Shown here in pieces: positions 1 through 9,892 of a stretch of DNA of 64,000 bases (within the stretch, counting starts at the first letter, position 1; every line of letters starts with the position of its first letter). Source of the stretch: Hephaestia caeni (GTDB lineage Bacteria > Pseudomonadota > Alphaproteobacteria > Sphingomonadales > Sphingomonadaceae); NCBI RefSeq assembly GCF_003550065.1, contig NZ_QXDC01000003.1, positions 310,001-374,000 on the forward strand. Direction: 5' to 3'. Under the pieces are notes generated by a model. That model made no database searches. It was not told the origin of the DNA and worked only from the letters and a program-made list of their open reading frames with translations. A program made the translations under genes and the position numbers.

Positions 1-429
1 CGCATCGGCCTGCTCGACATAGCGGCAGGTCTTGCCGATCACGACGCCCAGTTCGACTTCCCAGTCGGTCTTGGCGCTGCCGCGCGGGATCATCACGTCG
101 TCATTGGGGCCGACGAGGCACGAGATCGCCTTGGTGAAGAAGATCGGCTCGGGCGGGGGTTCAAGCCCGGCCTCGCGCGCATGATCGGCATAATTGAGGC
201 CGATCGCGAGGAACTTGCCGATGCCGTTCACCGGCACGCCGTAGCGCGGGTCCCCTTCGACCAGCGGGAGCGAGGCAGGATCGATCGCCTTGAGCCGGGC
301 CAGACCCTCGGGGGTGATTTCGGCGGGGGTGATATCGGCGACGTGCGCGGAGAGGTCGCGGATGCGGCCGTCGGCATCGACAAGACCCGGTTTTTCGGCG
401 CCTTTCGGGCCATAGCGGCAAATCTTCAT
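1..429 (-). CDS. Fumarylacetoacetate hydrolase-family protein, probable 2,4-diketo-3-deoxy-L-rhamnonate hydrolase (3' part outside window)
   Basis: The start ATG is at 429 with a GAGGA ribosome site 4 nt upstream; 143 codons are visible and the gene runs off the left edge. The N-terminal FAH cap (residues 1-70) is followed by the family core: the GLNYADHA segment (near 77-84), EPIFFTK and the WEVELGVVIGK segment with the acidic metal-binding residues. FAH enzymes of this subgroup hydrolyse 2,4-diketo-3-deoxy sugar acids to pyruvate plus L-lactate. It lies 7 nt after rhmD and in the same locus as L-rhamnose dehydrogenase and L-lactate dehydrogenase, so the LRA6 role in the L-rhamnose diketo-hydrolase pathway is the best reading. 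A fuconate-specific or other FAH activity cannot be excluded. Confidence 0.85.
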   Translation of the reverse strand, partial: MKICRYGPKGAEKPGLVDADGRIRDLSAHVADITPAEITPEGLARLKAIDPASLPLVEGDPRYGVPVNGIGKFLAIGLNYADHAREAGLEPPPEPIFFTKAISCLVGPNDDVMIPRGSAKTDWEVELGVVIGKTCRYVEQADA

Positions 430-436
430 GGATTCC

Positions 437-1621
437 TCAATTCGGATAGGGACGGTGAAGCGTGATGTCGGGGTTGCGCTCGACGCCGAAGCCCGGCTTG
501 TCGAGCGCCGACGCCCGGATGCGACCGTTCTCGGGCACCGGCTCGCCAAGCAACTGGGGCGCGAACATCGGCACCACGTCGGTGGCCTCGGGGTGCATCA
601 TCAGGAATTCGGCAAAGGGCGAGTTGTGGCGGGTGATGACGAAATGATAGCTGTAGACGCTCGATCCGTGCGGCACGACCAGCTTGCCGCGCGCATCCGC
701 CAGCGCGGAAATCTTGAGCAGTTCGGTGACGCCGCCGCACCAGCCGATATCGGGCTGGAGGATGTCGGCGCATTCCATTTCGAGCAACATCCGGAAACCC
801 CAGCGGGTCGCCTCGTGCTCGCCGGTCGTCACCAGCATGCCGCGCGGCACGTTGCGGCGCAGATCGGCATAGCCCCAATAATCGTCGGGGCTCAGCGCCT
901 CTTCGATCCACTTGAGCCCGAGGTCGTGGCACGCGATCGCCAGCCGGGTCGCGTAATCGAGGTTGAGCGACATCCAGCAATCGTACATCAGCCAGAAATC
1001 GTCGCCCACCTTCGCGCGCATGTCGGCGAGCAGCGCGACGTTCTTGTGCAGCCCTTCGAGCCCTTCGGCGGGGCCGTGGCGAAGCGGCAGCTTGCCGCCG
1101 ATGAAGCCCAGTTCCTTCGCGACATCGGGCCGCGCGCCGGTGGCGTAGAATTGCAATTCATCGCGCACCGCGCCGCCGAGCATGTGGTAGACCGGCTCGT
1201 CGCGCAGTTTGCCGAGCAAATCCCATAGCGCCAGATCGACCCCGGAGATGGCGTTGATAACCAGCCCCTTGCGCCCGTAATATTGGGTCGAGAAGTACAT
1301 CTGGTCCCAGATCTTCTCATATTCCGCCGGGTCGCGGCCGATCAGGAAGCGCGAGAGGTGCTTTTCCACGATGTACGCGGCGGGTTCGCCGCCCGTGGTC
1401 ACCGCGAAGCCGACCGTGCCGTCCTCCGCCTCGAGTTCGACCACCAGCGTGCCCAGCACGTTGATGCCGAAGCTCTGCCGCGACTGGCGATAGTCGGGAT
1501 AACGCGCCATCGGCGTGGCGACGTGATCGTCGATCCAATGGCCGTCGCCCTGATCGTGATAGTCGGCCCCGCCGCCGCGCACGGTGAACGCGCGCACATA
1601 TTTGATCTTCGACAGCGCCAC
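437..1621 (-). CDS. rhmD: L-rhamnonate dehydratase (enolase superfamily)
   Basis: A 394-residue mandelate-racemase/enolase superfamily enzyme that dehydrates L-rhamnonate to 2-keto-3-deoxy-L-rhamnonate. The rhamnonate dehydratase signatures are all present: the [13 protein letters not shown] segment, YDCWMSLN carrying metal ligand Asp (about 214), [14 protein letters not shown] (Glu about 240), TGEHEATR (Glu about 268), QPDIGWCGG (Asp about 291) and PHGSS (His about 318), spaced as in E. coli RhmD (Asp226, Glu252, Glu280, His329). I chose a GTG start at 1621 because GGGGAGG sits 7 nt before it; an in-frame ATG at 1648 would place that ribosome site inside the gene. Its own promoter lies in the 176-nt gap behind lldD. 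Confidence 0.93.
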   Translation of the reverse strand: MALSKIKYVRAFTVRGGGADYHDQGDGHWIDDHVATPMARYPDYRQSRQSFGINVLGTLVVELEAEDGTVGFAVTTGGEPAAYIVEKHLSRFLIGRDPAEYEKIWDQMYFSTQYYGRKGLVINAISGVDLALWDLLGKLRDEPVYHMLGGAVRDELQFYATGARPDVAKELGFIGGKLPLRHGPAEGLEGLHKNVALLADMRAKVGDDFWLMYDCWMSLNLDYATRLAIACHDLGLKWIEEALSPDDYWGYADLRRNVPRGMLVTTGEHEATRWGFRMLLEMECADILQPDIGWCGGVTELLKISALADARGKLVVPHGSSVYSYHFVITRHNSPFAEFLMMHPEATDVVPMFAPQLLGEPVPENGRIRASALDKPGFGVERNPDITLHRPYPN

Positions 1622-1653
1622 CGCTGAACCTCCCCGCCTTCGTATCATAGAGT

Positions 1654-1682
1654 ATATAATATTCAGATTATACCAGCGTCAA
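1654..1682 (-). promoter_or_regulatory. Candidate promoter of rhmD
   Basis: Read on the minus strand, TTGACG (1677-1682), a 17-nt spacer and TTATAT (1654-1659) make a plausible -35/-10 pair about 33 nt ahead of the GTG start. The spacer and -10 are extremely AT-rich (GTATAATCTGAATATTATATAC) in an otherwise GC-rich region. The 10-mer TATTATATAC recurs in the promoter of the TonB receptor at 27432. The rest of 1622-1797 holds another AT-rich patch, AATATTATAT near 1756-1767, and a loose hairpin with ACACGCC/GGCGTGT arms (about 1712-1739) that may end the lldD transcript but has no T-tract. Confidence 0.5.
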
Positions 1683-1797
1683 TTCGACCCACCCGCCTCA
1701 CGGACAGGACACCAACACGCCTTTGCCCCATCTTTGCGGGCGTGTCCAGAATAGTAATATTATATCTATGAAGGCGTGTGTGCCAGCCCCTCGCGCG

Positions 1798-2958
1798 TCA
1801 TGATCGCTGGGGGTGCTCGGCCAGGATCGCGCGATCGATCCTGGCGATGCTGGTCGCGCCGGTCAGCGTCATCGCGACGCGCATTTCGGCCTCGATCAGG
1901 CTCAGCATGTGGGCAACGCCCGCTTCGCCCCGCGCCGCGAGCGCATAAGCCCAGATCCGCCCGAGCAGCACGCCCTTGGCGCCTAAGGCGAGCATCCGCA
2001 CGACATCGAGCCCCGATCGGACGCCGCCATCGGCAAGCACCGTCAGCCGATCCCCCACCGCGTCAGCAATCGGCGGCAGCGCGCGCGCCGAGGACAGCAC
2101 GCCATCGAGCTGGCGGCCGCCATGATTCGAGACGATGATGCCGTCGGCGCCGATCGCCGCCGCTTCGCGCGCATCCTCGGGGTCGAGCACGCCCTTGATG
2201 ATCAGCGGCCCGTCCCATTCGGCGCGGATGAAATCGAGATCCTTCCACGAGATCGACGGATCGAAATTATTGCCCATCCAGGCGAAGAAATCCTCCAGCC
2301 CCGACTTCTCGCCGAGCACCGGCGCGACATTGCCCAGGCTGTGCGGCCGGCCGTTGACGCCGACATCCCACGCCCAACCGGGGCGCTTGATTGCCTGCCA
2401 CGTCCGCCGCATCGACCCCAACATGCCCGCCGCGCCGGCGAGTCCCGAGCGATAGTCGCGATAGCGCGTGCCGGGCACCGGCATATCGACGGTGAACACC
2501 AGCGCCGTGCAGCCCAATGCCTTTGCCTTGGCCAGCAAGGTGCGCATGAACGCGCGATCGCGGATCATGTAGAGCTGGAACCAGAACGGCTTGGTGGTGC
2601 CCGCCGCGACTTCATCGAGCGGGCAGGCCGAGACGGTCGAGAGGCAGAAGGGAATACCCTTGGCCTCCGCCGCGCGCGCCGCCTGCACCTCGCCGCGCCG
2701 CGCGTTCATCCCCGCGAGGCCGATCGGTGCGAGCGCCACCGGCAGCGCCATTTTCTGCCCGAACAATTCGGTCGACAGATCGAGCCCCGAAGCATCGGTC
2801 AGCACGCGCTGGCGCAACGCGATCGATCGCAGATCGGCGACGTTGCGCTTGAGCGTCACCTCGTCATACGACCCCCCGTCGATATATTCGAACAGGAAGT
2901 GCGGCAGCCGCCGTTTCGCGAGCGTGCGATAGTCGAGCGTGGAAGCGGCCTTGCTCAC
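1798..2958 (-). CDS. lldD: FMN-dependent L-lactate dehydrogenase
   Basis: A 386-residue FMN alpha-hydroxy acid dehydrogenase that would oxidise L-lactate to pyruvate with a quinone acceptor at the inner face of the membrane. Family marks: [13 protein letters not shown] near 21-33, [46 protein letters not shown], then NHGGRQLDG with the catalytic His, and the phosphate-binding LADGGVRSG and [11 protein letters not shown] segments. Start is GTG, overlapping the stop of the upstream rhamnose dehydrogenase as GTGA. L-lactate is one of the two products of the diketo-hydrolase route, so its position in the operon makes biochemical sense. Other L-2-hydroxy acids remain possible substrates. Confidence 0.88.
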   Translation of the reverse strand: MSKAASTLDYRTLAKRRLPHFLFEYIDGGSYDEVTLKRNVADLRSIALRQRVLTDASGLDLSTELFGQKMALPVALAPIGLAGMNARRGEVQAARAAEAKGIPFCLSTVSACPLDEVAAGTTKPFWFQLYMIRDRAFMRTLLAKAKALGCTALVFTVDMPVPGTRYRDYRSGLAGAAGMLGSMRRTWQAIKRPGWAWDVGVNGRPHSLGNVAPVLGEKSGLEDFFAWMGNNFDPSISWKDLDFIRAEWDGPLIIKGVLDPEDAREAAAIGADGIIVSNHGGRQLDGVLSSARALPPIADAVGDRLTVLADGGVRSGLDVVRMLALGAKGVLLGRIWAYALAARGEAGVAHMLSLIEAEMRVAMTLTGATSIARIDRAILAEHPQRS

Positions 2959-3716
2959 TGGAGGTTCACGAACATGCCGCCGTCGACCAGCATCGACGCG
3001 CCGGTGACGTAGCGCGCGAGATCGGAGGCGAGGAACACCGTGGGGCCGACCAGATCGTCAGGCTCGCCGAGGCGGCCCAGCGGGATGCGCTTTTCCATGT
3101 ACGTCCGCTTGCCCGTATCGGCGAGATCATCCTTGTTGATGTCGGTCAGGATGGTGCCGGGGAGCAGCGCGTTGCAGCGGATGCCATGCTTGCCGAGCGC
3201 GATCGCGCACGATTGCATCAGCGACAGCACCCCTGCCTTGGTCGGCGTGTAATGCGTCTGATATTCGCCGCCGACCAGCGCCGAGATCGACGACATCGCG
3301 ATGATCGAGCCGCCGTCGCCCTGCTTCACCATCTGGTTCGCCGCGGCCTGGACCATGAAATAGGCGCCGTGCATGTTCACGCGCATCGTCCGCTCGAACG
3401 TCTCGGCGGGCATATCGAGAAAGGCATGGAACGGGCAGATACCGGCATTGTTGACGAACACGTCGACGCGCCCCAGCGCCGCCACCGCGCCTTCGACGAA
3501 GGCGCGCGCGGTTGCGGGCTCGGCGACATCGCCCTGGATCGCGACGGCCTTGCGCCCCAATGCCTCGATCGCCGCGACCGCGGCCGCAGCCCCTGCGGTA
3601 TCGCGGCCGAAATTGATCGCGACATCGGCGCCGTGGCGTGCGCAGCCGATCGCGACCGCGCGGCCGATCCCCGCCGACGCGCCGGTGACGAGGACGACCT
3701 TATTTTCGAGCAGCAT
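2955..3716 (-). CDS. L-rhamnose 1-dehydrogenase (SDR family)
   Basis: A 253-residue short-chain dehydrogenase. It shows the TGASAGIG cofactor loop (11-18), [15 protein letters not shown] (89-103), [19 protein letters not shown] with catalytic Ser near 144, Tyr156 and Lys160, and the C-terminal [17 protein letters not shown]. The [13 protein letters not shown] block, the HYTPTKAG block and the FVNLQ end match known bacterial L-rhamnose 1-dehydrogenases (Azotobacter LRA1 type) closely from memory. It would oxidise L-rhamnose to L-rhamnono-lactone. Start ATG 3716 has AAGGAG 6 nt upstream; a longer frame to 3794 has no such site. Its 5' end overlaps the GH42 gene by 17 nt. Confidence 0.87.
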   Translation of the reverse strand: MLLENKVVLVTGASAGIGRAVAIGCARHGADVAINFGRDTAGAAAAVAAIEALGRKAVAIQGDVAEPATARAFVEGAVAALGRVDVFVNNAGICPFHAFLDMPAETFERTMRVNMHGAYFMVQAAANQMVKQGDGGSIIAMSSISALVGGEYQTHYTPTKAGVLSLMQSCAIALGKHGIRCNALLPGTILTDINKDDLADTGKRTYMEKRIPLGRLGEPDDLVGPTVFLASDLARYVTGASMLVDGGMFVNLQ

Positions 3717-5772
3717 CGGTGCTCCTTTCCGAAAGAACGGCGACGCCTTCGGGCGCCAGCGTGAGCGTGGAGACATTACCCTTGCCGAGCACATCCGCCA
3801 TCGGCCGCGGCAACGCGACCGAGCGCGTCTCGCGCCCGTGGTTGATGAGGATGAACACGCGGCGGCCCTTGCCCTCGCGGGTCATCAGTTCGACGTCCTC
3901 GGGCATCGCGAAATCGCGCGCAACCCCGGCATGCGCCAGCGCGCCGTCGATCAGTTGCTTCATCACCGTGTCGTCGACCAGCGCGCCGACATAGGTGATC
4001 GTGCCCTTGCCGACCTTGCGGCGGATCACCGCGGGGCGGCCGTCGAGCCAGCCATTGCCCTTGCCGTAGGTGAGGACGGTTTCGGTATCGGGCGCGGTCG
4101 CGGCGAGCCGCTCGGCCCAGATCGCCGCCGTCCCGTCACCCACCGCGACCGTTTCGTCGAGCGCGTAATATTGCTCGACCTGACCGCCGAGCAATTCGGC
4201 AAGCGGCCCGGGCTGCCGGATGGGATCGAGCCGGTTGTATTCATCCTTCATCCCCGAGCGCGGCCCGAGGATCAGATTGCCGCCGGCTTTGACATAAGCG
4301 GTGAATTTCGCCGCCTGGTCGTCGGTGATGATATTCAGGCTCGGTGCGACCACCAGCTTGTAGGCATCGAGCGGCCCTGCCGCCTCGACGATATCGACCG
4401 CCCCCAGCGCATCCTTGAGCGGCCGGTAATAATCGAGCAGCACGCCGATCTGGTCGTAATCCTTGTGCTGCAACTGGAAATCGATCGCCCATCGGCTCGG
4501 ATAATCCTGGAGGATCGCGACCGGCGACACCGGGTGCGTGCCCGCCAGCACCGGCGAGGCCTTCGCCATGTCGCGCCCGATCCGGACGACCTCGTCATAG
4601 ATCGGCAGCGGCTTGCCGTCGGGGCCGATCAGCGAGCCGTGCATCGTCTCCTGCCCGTTGAGCGCGTTGCGCCACTGCCAATAGAGGATGCCGTCGGAGC
4701 CGTGCCCGATCGCCTGCCACGCCATCGCCCGCGTCTCGCCGGGATAGAGCATGTTGCTGACCGGTGCCCAGTTCACGAACCCGGGCTGGATTTCCATCAC
4801 CCAGAAATTCTTGCGCTTCCACCCGCGCACCAGATCGTGCGAGGCGCCGTTGCGATAGGCCTGCAAATGGCCGGTGCCGACATAATTGTCCCACGACGCG
4901 AAATCGAGGTCGCGGTTGATCTCGTAACGGTCGAACTTGTTGGCCCAGCCGAGCCCGCCCAGATTGGTGGTGATGAATTGCGACGGCGCCACGCGCGCGC
5001 GCAGCACATCGAACTGATTCTTCTGGAAATCGACCCATTGGCTGGTGATGAAGCGCTTCTGCTCGAGCATCAGGCCGGGATTGCCCTTCTCGGTGTTGAA
5101 GGGCACCTGATCCCACGCCGTATAGGTCTGCGACCAATAATCGGTCGTCCAGGCCGCGTTGAGCTTGTCGAGCGTGCCAAAGCGCCGTTCGAGCCACGCG
5201 ACCCAGGCCGCCTGCGCGTCAGGCCCATAGCTTTCGTCGGTATATTCGTTGCCGATCTGCCAGCCCATCACGTTAGGCTCGTGCCCCAGCGCGTCGGCCA
5301 TGTGCGACACGATGTCGCGGCTGAACTGGCGATAAAGCGTCGACGAAATCGAGAACTGGCGGCGTCCACCGTGGCCGAGCCGCTTGCCATCGCCGTCGAT
5401 GCGCAGCACCTCGGGATATTTCTGCGTCATCCACGCCGGCGGCGTGTCGGTGGGGGTGCCGATCACGATCTTGATGTCGTATTTCGCCGCGAGCCGGACC
5501 GCGCGGACCAGCCAGCTCATGTCATAGGCGCCTTCGGTGGGCTCCATCCGGCTCCACGCGAATTCGCCGATCCGCACGACGTTGGCGCCGTGCGCCTTCA
5601 TCAGCCGCAGGTCTTCGGCCCAGCGTTCCTCGGGCCATTGCTCGGGATACCAGGCCGAGCCGAGCCACAGTTTGTCGAACTGCTGCTGGCCGGCAGGCGC
5701 CACCGTATCGGCGGCCACCGGCAGCGGCGCCGCGAGCATCAGCGCGGCGGTTGCGAGCAACAAGCGCTTCAT
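3700..5772 (-). CDS. Secreted GH42 beta-galactosidase-type glycoside hydrolase
   Basis: A 690-residue enzyme with a Sec signal peptide (residues 1-21, cut near AADT). The N-terminal TIM barrel has the GH42 pattern GSAWYPEQW (38-46), NVVRIGEFAWSRMEP (64-78), WQIGNEYTDES with acid/base Glu176, and WVMEIQPGFVNWAP with nucleophile Glu327. A glutamine-amidotransferase-like trimerisation domain and a small beta domain follow. Family members cleave beta-D-galactosides or alpha-L-arabinopyranosides. Being exported and placed among rhamnose catabolic genes, it probably trims galactose or arabinose from rhamnose-containing plant polysaccharide. Its ATG overlaps the preceding dehydrogenase stop as ATGA, so it is translationally coupled. 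Confidence 0.88.
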   Translation of the reverse strand: MKRLLLATAALMLAAPLPVAADTVAPAGQQQFDKLWLGSAWYPEQWPEERWAEDLRLMKAHGANVVRIGEFAWSRMEPTEGAYDMSWLVRAVRLAAKYDIKIVIGTPTDTPPAWMTQKYPEVLRIDGDGKRLGHGGRRQFSISSTLYRQFSRDIVSHMADALGHEPNVMGWQIGNEYTDESYGPDAQAAWVAWLERRFGTLDKLNAAWTTDYWSQTYTAWDQVPFNTEKGNPGLMLEQKRFITSQWVDFQKNQFDVLRARVAPSQFITTNLGGLGWANKFDRYEINRDLDFASWDNYVGTGHLQAYRNGASHDLVRGWKRKNFWVMEIQPGFVNWAPVSNMLYPGETRAMAWQAIGHGSDGILYWQWRNALNGQETMHGSLIGPDGKPLPIYDEVVRIGRDMAKASPVLAGTHPVSPVAILQDYPSRWAIDFQLQHKDYDQIGVLLDYYRPLKDALGAVDIVEAAGPLDAYKLVVAPSLNIITDDQAAKFTAYVKAGGNLILGPRSGMKDEYNRLDPIRQPGPLAELLGGQVEQYYALDETVAVGDGTAAIWAERLAATAPDTETVLTYGKGNGWLDGRPAVIRRKVGKGTITYVGALVDDTVMKQLIDGALAHAGVARDFAMPEDVELMTREGKGRRVFILINHGRETRSVALPRPMADVLGKGNVSTLTLAPEGVAVLSERSTDAARK

Positions 5773-6497
5773 ATCGACCAGCCGCCGTCGATATTGTGGA
5801 TCTGGCCGGTCGTATAGGTCGCGCCTGCGAGATAGACGACGAGATCGGCGATCTCCTCGGGCGTGCCGATCCGCCCGATCGGCTGGCGCGCGACGAACGC
5901 CGCGCGGGTGGCCTCGTAATCGCCCTGCGCCGCCAGCCGCTCGTTGAGCGAGGGCGTCTCGACCGTGCCCGGGCAGATCGCGTTGCAGCGGATGCCCTTG
6001 CCGACATAATCGGCGGCGACCGCCTTGGTGAGCCCGATCACCGCCGCCTTGGTGACGCCGTAGACGAAGCGGTTGGGCACGCCCTTCACGCTGGACGCGA
6101 CCGAAGCCATGTTGATGATCGCGCCGTCACCCTTCGCGAGCATGCCGGGGAGCACCGCGCGGCACATCCGCGTCATCGCCTTGACGTTGAGTTCATAGGC
6201 GAAGTCGAGATCGGCGTCGGTCGCCTCAAGCAACGCGCCGCCGTGGACCACGCCCGCGCAATTGAACAGGATGTCGATAGCACCCGCACCACCGACCACC
6301 GCTGCGATCGCAGCGGGATCGAGCACGTCGAGCGCAAGCGTGGTCACAGCATCGCCCGCAAGGCCATCGAGCGCGCCTGCGTGGATGTCGGTCGCGATCA
6401 CGCGCGCGCCGGCGGCGGCGAGCGCCGTCACCGACGCGCGGCCGATGCCCTGCGCGGCGGCGGTGACAAGCGCGGTTTTGCCGGAAAGGTCTATCAC
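5769..6497 (-). CDS. SDR, probable 2-keto-3-deoxy-L-rhamnonate (or L-fuconate) 4-dehydrogenase
   Basis: A 242-residue SDR of the BDH2/2-keto-3-deoxy-L-fuconate dehydrogenase subgroup: TAAAQGIG (12-19), an acidic residue after strand 2 (Asp37) that favours NAD+, FNCAGVVHGG (78-87), NMASVASSVKGVPNRFVYGVTKAAVIGLTK with Tyr146 and Lys150, CNAICPGTVETPSL, and TTGQIHNIDGGW at the end. This fits the LRA5 step, oxidising KDR to 2,4-diketo-3-deoxy-L-rhamnonate for the FAH hydrolase. I favour the GTG at 6497 because AAGGA lies 6 nt upstream; the ATG at 6515 overlapping the previous stop (ATGA) is the alternative and adds six residues. Confidence 0.8.
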   Translation of the reverse strand: MIDLSGKTALVTAAAQGIGRASVTALAAAGARVIATDIHAGALDGLAGDAVTTLALDVLDPAAIAAVVGGAGAIDILFNCAGVVHGGALLEATDADLDFAYELNVKAMTRMCRAVLPGMLAKGDGAIINMASVASSVKGVPNRFVYGVTKAAVIGLTKAVAADYVGKGIRCNAICPGTVETPSLNERLAAQGDYEATRAAFVARQPIGRIGTPEEIADLVVYLAGATYTTGQIHNIDGGWSI

Positions 6498-6511
6498 TGG
6501 GGATCCTTCGT

Positions 6512-7573
6512 TCATTCGGTGGGAATTGGATAGGCAGGCGCGGCGGCGGCACGATAGCACGCTTCGACCAGCGCCATCGTTTTCCATGCGTCCTCGACCG
6601 CGGTGGCGAGACGATCGTCCTCGCCCGCGGCAAAGCGCTGGAGATTGGCCATCGGGCCGATAAAGGCGTCGGGGAACCACGCGCCGCCCAGCGGCACCTG
6701 TTCCCACGGCCCGCCGCGCGGCGCGAACCACAATTCGTCGGGCTCGCCGGTCGGGTAATCGAGCAGCAACCCGAGCTTGATCATCATCGCGCCATCGCTG
6801 CCCTCGACCCGAAACGACGCATCCTGAAAGCGGCGGCCGAATTCGTGGTGATGGTTGATCGACAAAGCCACCCGCAGCGGCGCGTCGTAATCGAGGATCG
6901 CAGTGGTGCGCGTGTCGGCAAGCGGGCTCGACGGATGTGCATAGCTGCGCGCGAACACGCCCTTGGGATCGCCCGCAAACGCGCGGATCGTGTCGAGATA
7001 ATGGATCGAGTGCGACACGATCTCGACGCGCGGGTTGGGGATCAGGTGCGGGAACAGATGCCAGGGTGTGACGAGGTTGAGATGCACCTCGATCTCGACC
7101 AGGTCGCCAAGCCGCCCCCGCGCGATCGCATCGGCGACCGCGAGCATCATCGCCGAATAGCGGAGCTGGAAATTGACCGAGGTGGTCAGCCGCCGTGCAC
7201 GGCATGTGTCGCGGATCGCGGTGGCGGCGGCGAGATCGAGCCCCATCGGCTTTTGCAGCAGCACCGCCGCGCCTTCGGGCAACGCCGAGAGGATATCGAC
7301 ATGCGCCACCGGCGGCGCGGCGACATCGAACACCGCGTCGGCGGCAGCGGCCTGTTCGAGCGTGTCGAACACCGTGCCGATGCCCCATTCGCCTGCCAAC
7401 GCGTCGGCGCGCGCGCGATCATTGTCGTACAGCCCTGCTACGGTGAAGCCCGCCTTGCGATAAGCGGGCAGATGCGCATCCTTAACGATCCCGCCGGTGC
7501 CGATGATCACGATCGGGCGAGGGTGCGACGGCATCGGCCATTGTTGCCGCAAAGGTTGGCCAAGCGCGCTCAT
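6512..7573 (-). CDS. Gfo/Idh/MocA-family oxidoreductase
   Basis: A 353-residue NAD(P)-dependent oxidoreductase. The Rossmann segment IVIIGTGGIVKDAHLPAY lies near 21-38, the QKPMGLDL (EKP-like, with Gln replacing Glu) motif near 108-115, and the C-terminal beta-sheet domain contains VSHSIHYLDTIRAFAG, whose SHxxHYLD pattern is typical of this family. The family oxidises or reduces sugars, inositols and sugar acids. The 5' end overlaps the SBP-like gene as ATGA, and the gene sits inside the rhamnose operon, so a sugar or sugar-lactone substrate is likely. No exact reaction can be assigned. Confidence 0.8.
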   Translation of the reverse strand: MSALGQPLRQQWPMPSHPRPIVIIGTGGIVKDAHLPAYRKAGFTVAGLYDNDRARADALAGEWGIGTVFDTLEQAAAADAVFDVAAPPVAHVDILSALPEGAAVLLQKPMGLDLAAATAIRDTCRARRLTTSVNFQLRYSAMMLAVADAIARGRLGDLVEIEVHLNLVTPWHLFPHLIPNPRVEIVSHSIHYLDTIRAFAGDPKGVFARSYAHPSSPLADTRTTAILDYDAPLRVALSINHHHEFGRRFQDASFRVEGSDGAMMIKLGLLLDYPTGEPDELWFAPRGGPWEQVPLGGAWFPDAFIGPMANLQRFAAGEDDRLATAVEDAWKTMALVEACYRAAAAPAYPIPTE

Positions 7574-8760
7574 GCCAGCGCCTCGGCGCGCGCCTGGGCC
7601 TCGGCGAGCAGGTCGGCGGTCGGCGCATCGCCGGTCACCGCCGCCGTCAACATATCGTCGACGATATGCGAAATCTCGGCGAGCTTCGGCGTCAGCGGCA
7701 TTTCGCGCGCGTGCTCGTGGAGCCAGTCGAGCCGGTGATAATAAGGCACGTCGGCGTTGATCTCGGGATCGGTCCAGGTCGATTTGCGGACCCCGATCGC
7801 GCCTTCGGTGGTGGTGAGCTTGTCCATCGGCGCGGTCGCGCAGTGGCGCAGGAAATCCCACGCGAGTTGCTTGCGCGGCGAGCCGCTGCCGATCGTCAGC
7901 ACCCAGAACACGTTGAGCGAGACGCTGCGCCCGCCCGGCCCGGCAGGCAAGGGCGCAACATCGACCAGCCCCTTCACGCGGCTGTCGGGCGCCGTATCGG
8001 CATAAGCGGCAAACCCGAACCAGTTCGCCATCAGCGCGACCTTGCCTTCGGCGAACAGCAGCCCCGATTTGACGCTGTCGAGATCGCGCGCGCCCGGCGC
8101 CATCGCTTCGGTATCCGCAGCGAGCATCCGTAGGAAATCGAGCGCGTCATGCGCCTGTGGTGAAGTGAACGCCGGGCGGCCGTCGGCGGTGAACGGCTCG
8201 CCACCGCGCGACCAGATGTGGATGCAGAAATCGTAGAAACTGTTGTGCCCGTCGGGGAACAGCGCGAGCACGGTGCCATATTGGTCGCGATCGGGCGCAT
8301 GAAGCGCGCGCGCCGCGGCGTGGAAGTCATCCCATGTCGCGGGCACCGCGATCCCCGCGGCGTCGAGCAGATCCTTGCGATAGATCAGGCATTCGGGGCC
8401 GTCGTGATAGGGCATCCCCCAGAACCCGCCGGCGAAGCGCTGCATCGTCGTCAGCGACGGGCTCCACGCATCGGGAAAATCGGCGACGGGCGCGCGCGCC
8501 ATATGCGGCGTCAGGTCTTCGAGCAGGCCGCCCGCCTGTGCCTCGGCGAGCCAGTCGGTCGCCATGAAGGCGATGTCCCAGCCGCCGGTCGCGAGGCCGC
8601 GCTTTTCGATCGCCGCTTCGTGCAGCGGATTGAGGTCCATCGCCACCGCTTCCAACCGCGCATCGGTGCCCGTCGTCGCGACGAAATCGGCGAACTGCTT
8701 CTGGATCGCGCTTTCGAACGGATCGAACTTGCGGACGGCGATGCGCAGCGTCTCGGTCAT
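7570..8760 (-). CDS. CUT1-type extracellular solute-binding-like protein lacking a signal peptide
   Basis: A 396-residue protein with the family 1 solute-binding fold: WDIAFMATDWLAEAQAGGLLEDLTP, FAGGFWGMPYHDGPECLIYRKDLLDAAGI, PATWDDFHAAARAL, LLFAEGKVALMANWFGFA, and a C-terminal GVRKSTWTDPEI region. It begins MTETLRIAVRKFDPFE, straight in the first beta strand, with no hydrophobic leader, no lipobox and no Tat motif; I see no upstream start adding one, since the ATG at 8760 overlaps the permease stop (ATGA). It therefore looks cytoplasmic. It is not the obvious partner of the adjacent CUT2 transporter, which has its own binding protein at 11368. A second leaderless SBP-like protein lies at 14094. 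Function unknown. Confidence 0.78.
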   Translation of the reverse strand: MTETLRIAVRKFDPFESAIQKQFADFVATTGTDARLEAVAMDLNPLHEAAIEKRGLATGGWDIAFMATDWLAEAQAGGLLEDLTPHMARAPVADFPDAWSPSLTTMQRFAGGFWGMPYHDGPECLIYRKDLLDAAGIAVPATWDDFHAAARALHAPDRDQYGTVLALFPDGHNSFYDFCIHIWSRGGEPFTADGRPAFTSPQAHDALDFLRMLAADTEAMAPGARDLDSVKSGLLFAEGKVALMANWFGFAAYADTAPDSRVKGLVDVAPLPAGPGGRSVSLNVFWVLTIGSGSPRKQLAWDFLRHCATAPMDKLTTTEGAIGVRKSTWTDPEINADVPYYHRLDWLHEHAREMPLTPKLAEISHIVDDMLTAAVTGDAPTADLLAEAQARAEALA

Positions 8761-9892
8761 GCCGCCACCTCGACGGGCGTCGGCTCGGACGCGGCCGGGC
8801 GGGCGCGGCGGCGCTCCGCCCCCAGCGTGTAGATCGCGGCCGCCGCGACGACGACGATACCCTCGATCAGCCCCTGATAATTGGCGCCGAGATTGAGGAT
8901 GTTGAAGCCGTTGGTCAGCGTGAACAGCAACAACGCGCCGACCACCGTCTTGACCACGCTGCCCGCGCCGCCGAACAGCGAGGTGCCGCCGAGGATCGCC
9001 GCGGCGATCACGGTCAACTCGGTGCCCTGCAGCGCGGTCGGGTTGATCGCGCCGAGCCGACATCCGAACAGCACGCCCGCGAAACCGGCGGCGACGCTCG
9101 ACAGCACGAACGCGCCGAGCCGATAGGCATGGACATTGATCCCCGACAGCCGCGCCGCCTCGGGATTGCCGCCCACCGCATAGAGGCGGCGGCCGATCAC
9201 GGTGAAGCCGAGCACGAACCAGAGCAGCGCGGTGAACCCGGCGAGATACACCACAGGCGCGGCCACATTGAAACCGGCGCCAGCCACCAGCGCGAGCGCC
9301 CCCAGCACCGCGCCGCCCACCGCCACGAACGGCCGCCGCTTGGCCAGCCCGAGCACGACCAATGCCGCCCCCAGCGCCAACAGCGGCCAGAACAGCGGCA
9401 CGCGCGTGCTTTCGAACGCGAGCATCTGGGCGAGCACTTGCGGTTGTTCGACCATCAGCGAGCGGCCGTCGGTGAGAATCAGCACCAGCCCGCGCACCGC
9501 GGTCAGCGTGCCCAGCGTGACGATGAACGCATTGATCCCGACGAACTGGACGATCGCGCCGTTGATGAGGCCAATCGTCGCGGCAACCGCCAACGCGGCA
9601 AAGGCGGCGGGCACGAACCCGATCTGCCCCGCCAGCCCGACCAGCACCGCCGCCGCCAGCGCAGCCACCGACGCCACCGACAGATCGAACGCGCCGGTGA
9701 TCAGCATCACCGTCATCGCGACGCCCATGATCCCGACCAGCGACGCCTGATAGGCGATATTGCCGAGGTTCTGCCCCGACAGATAAAGCGGCAGCCCGCG
9801 TGCCGCCGCGAGCGCGGCCAGCACGCCGAGCAACAGCAGCAGGGCATAATAGACGCCCGCCTCACGCAGGCTGAAGATACGTCGCCAGTCGG

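Noticed and set aside
1712..1739. Hairpin with ACACGCC/GGCGTGT arms as lldD terminator
   Set aside because: The stem is only 7 bp with a 16-nt loop and there is no T-tract, so it is mentioned only as a possibility.
3373..5817. 814-codon open frame on plus, opposite GH42
   Set aside because: It is antisense to a gene with clear catalytic motifs, is Arg/His-rich in the way of GC-rich shadow frames, and has no ribosome site or recognisable domain.
5769..7388. A 539-codon frame suggesting a long fusion in front of the SDR
   Set aside because: The first half is the wrong frame over the Gfo/Idh gene; the SDR begins at a GTG with its own ribosome site.
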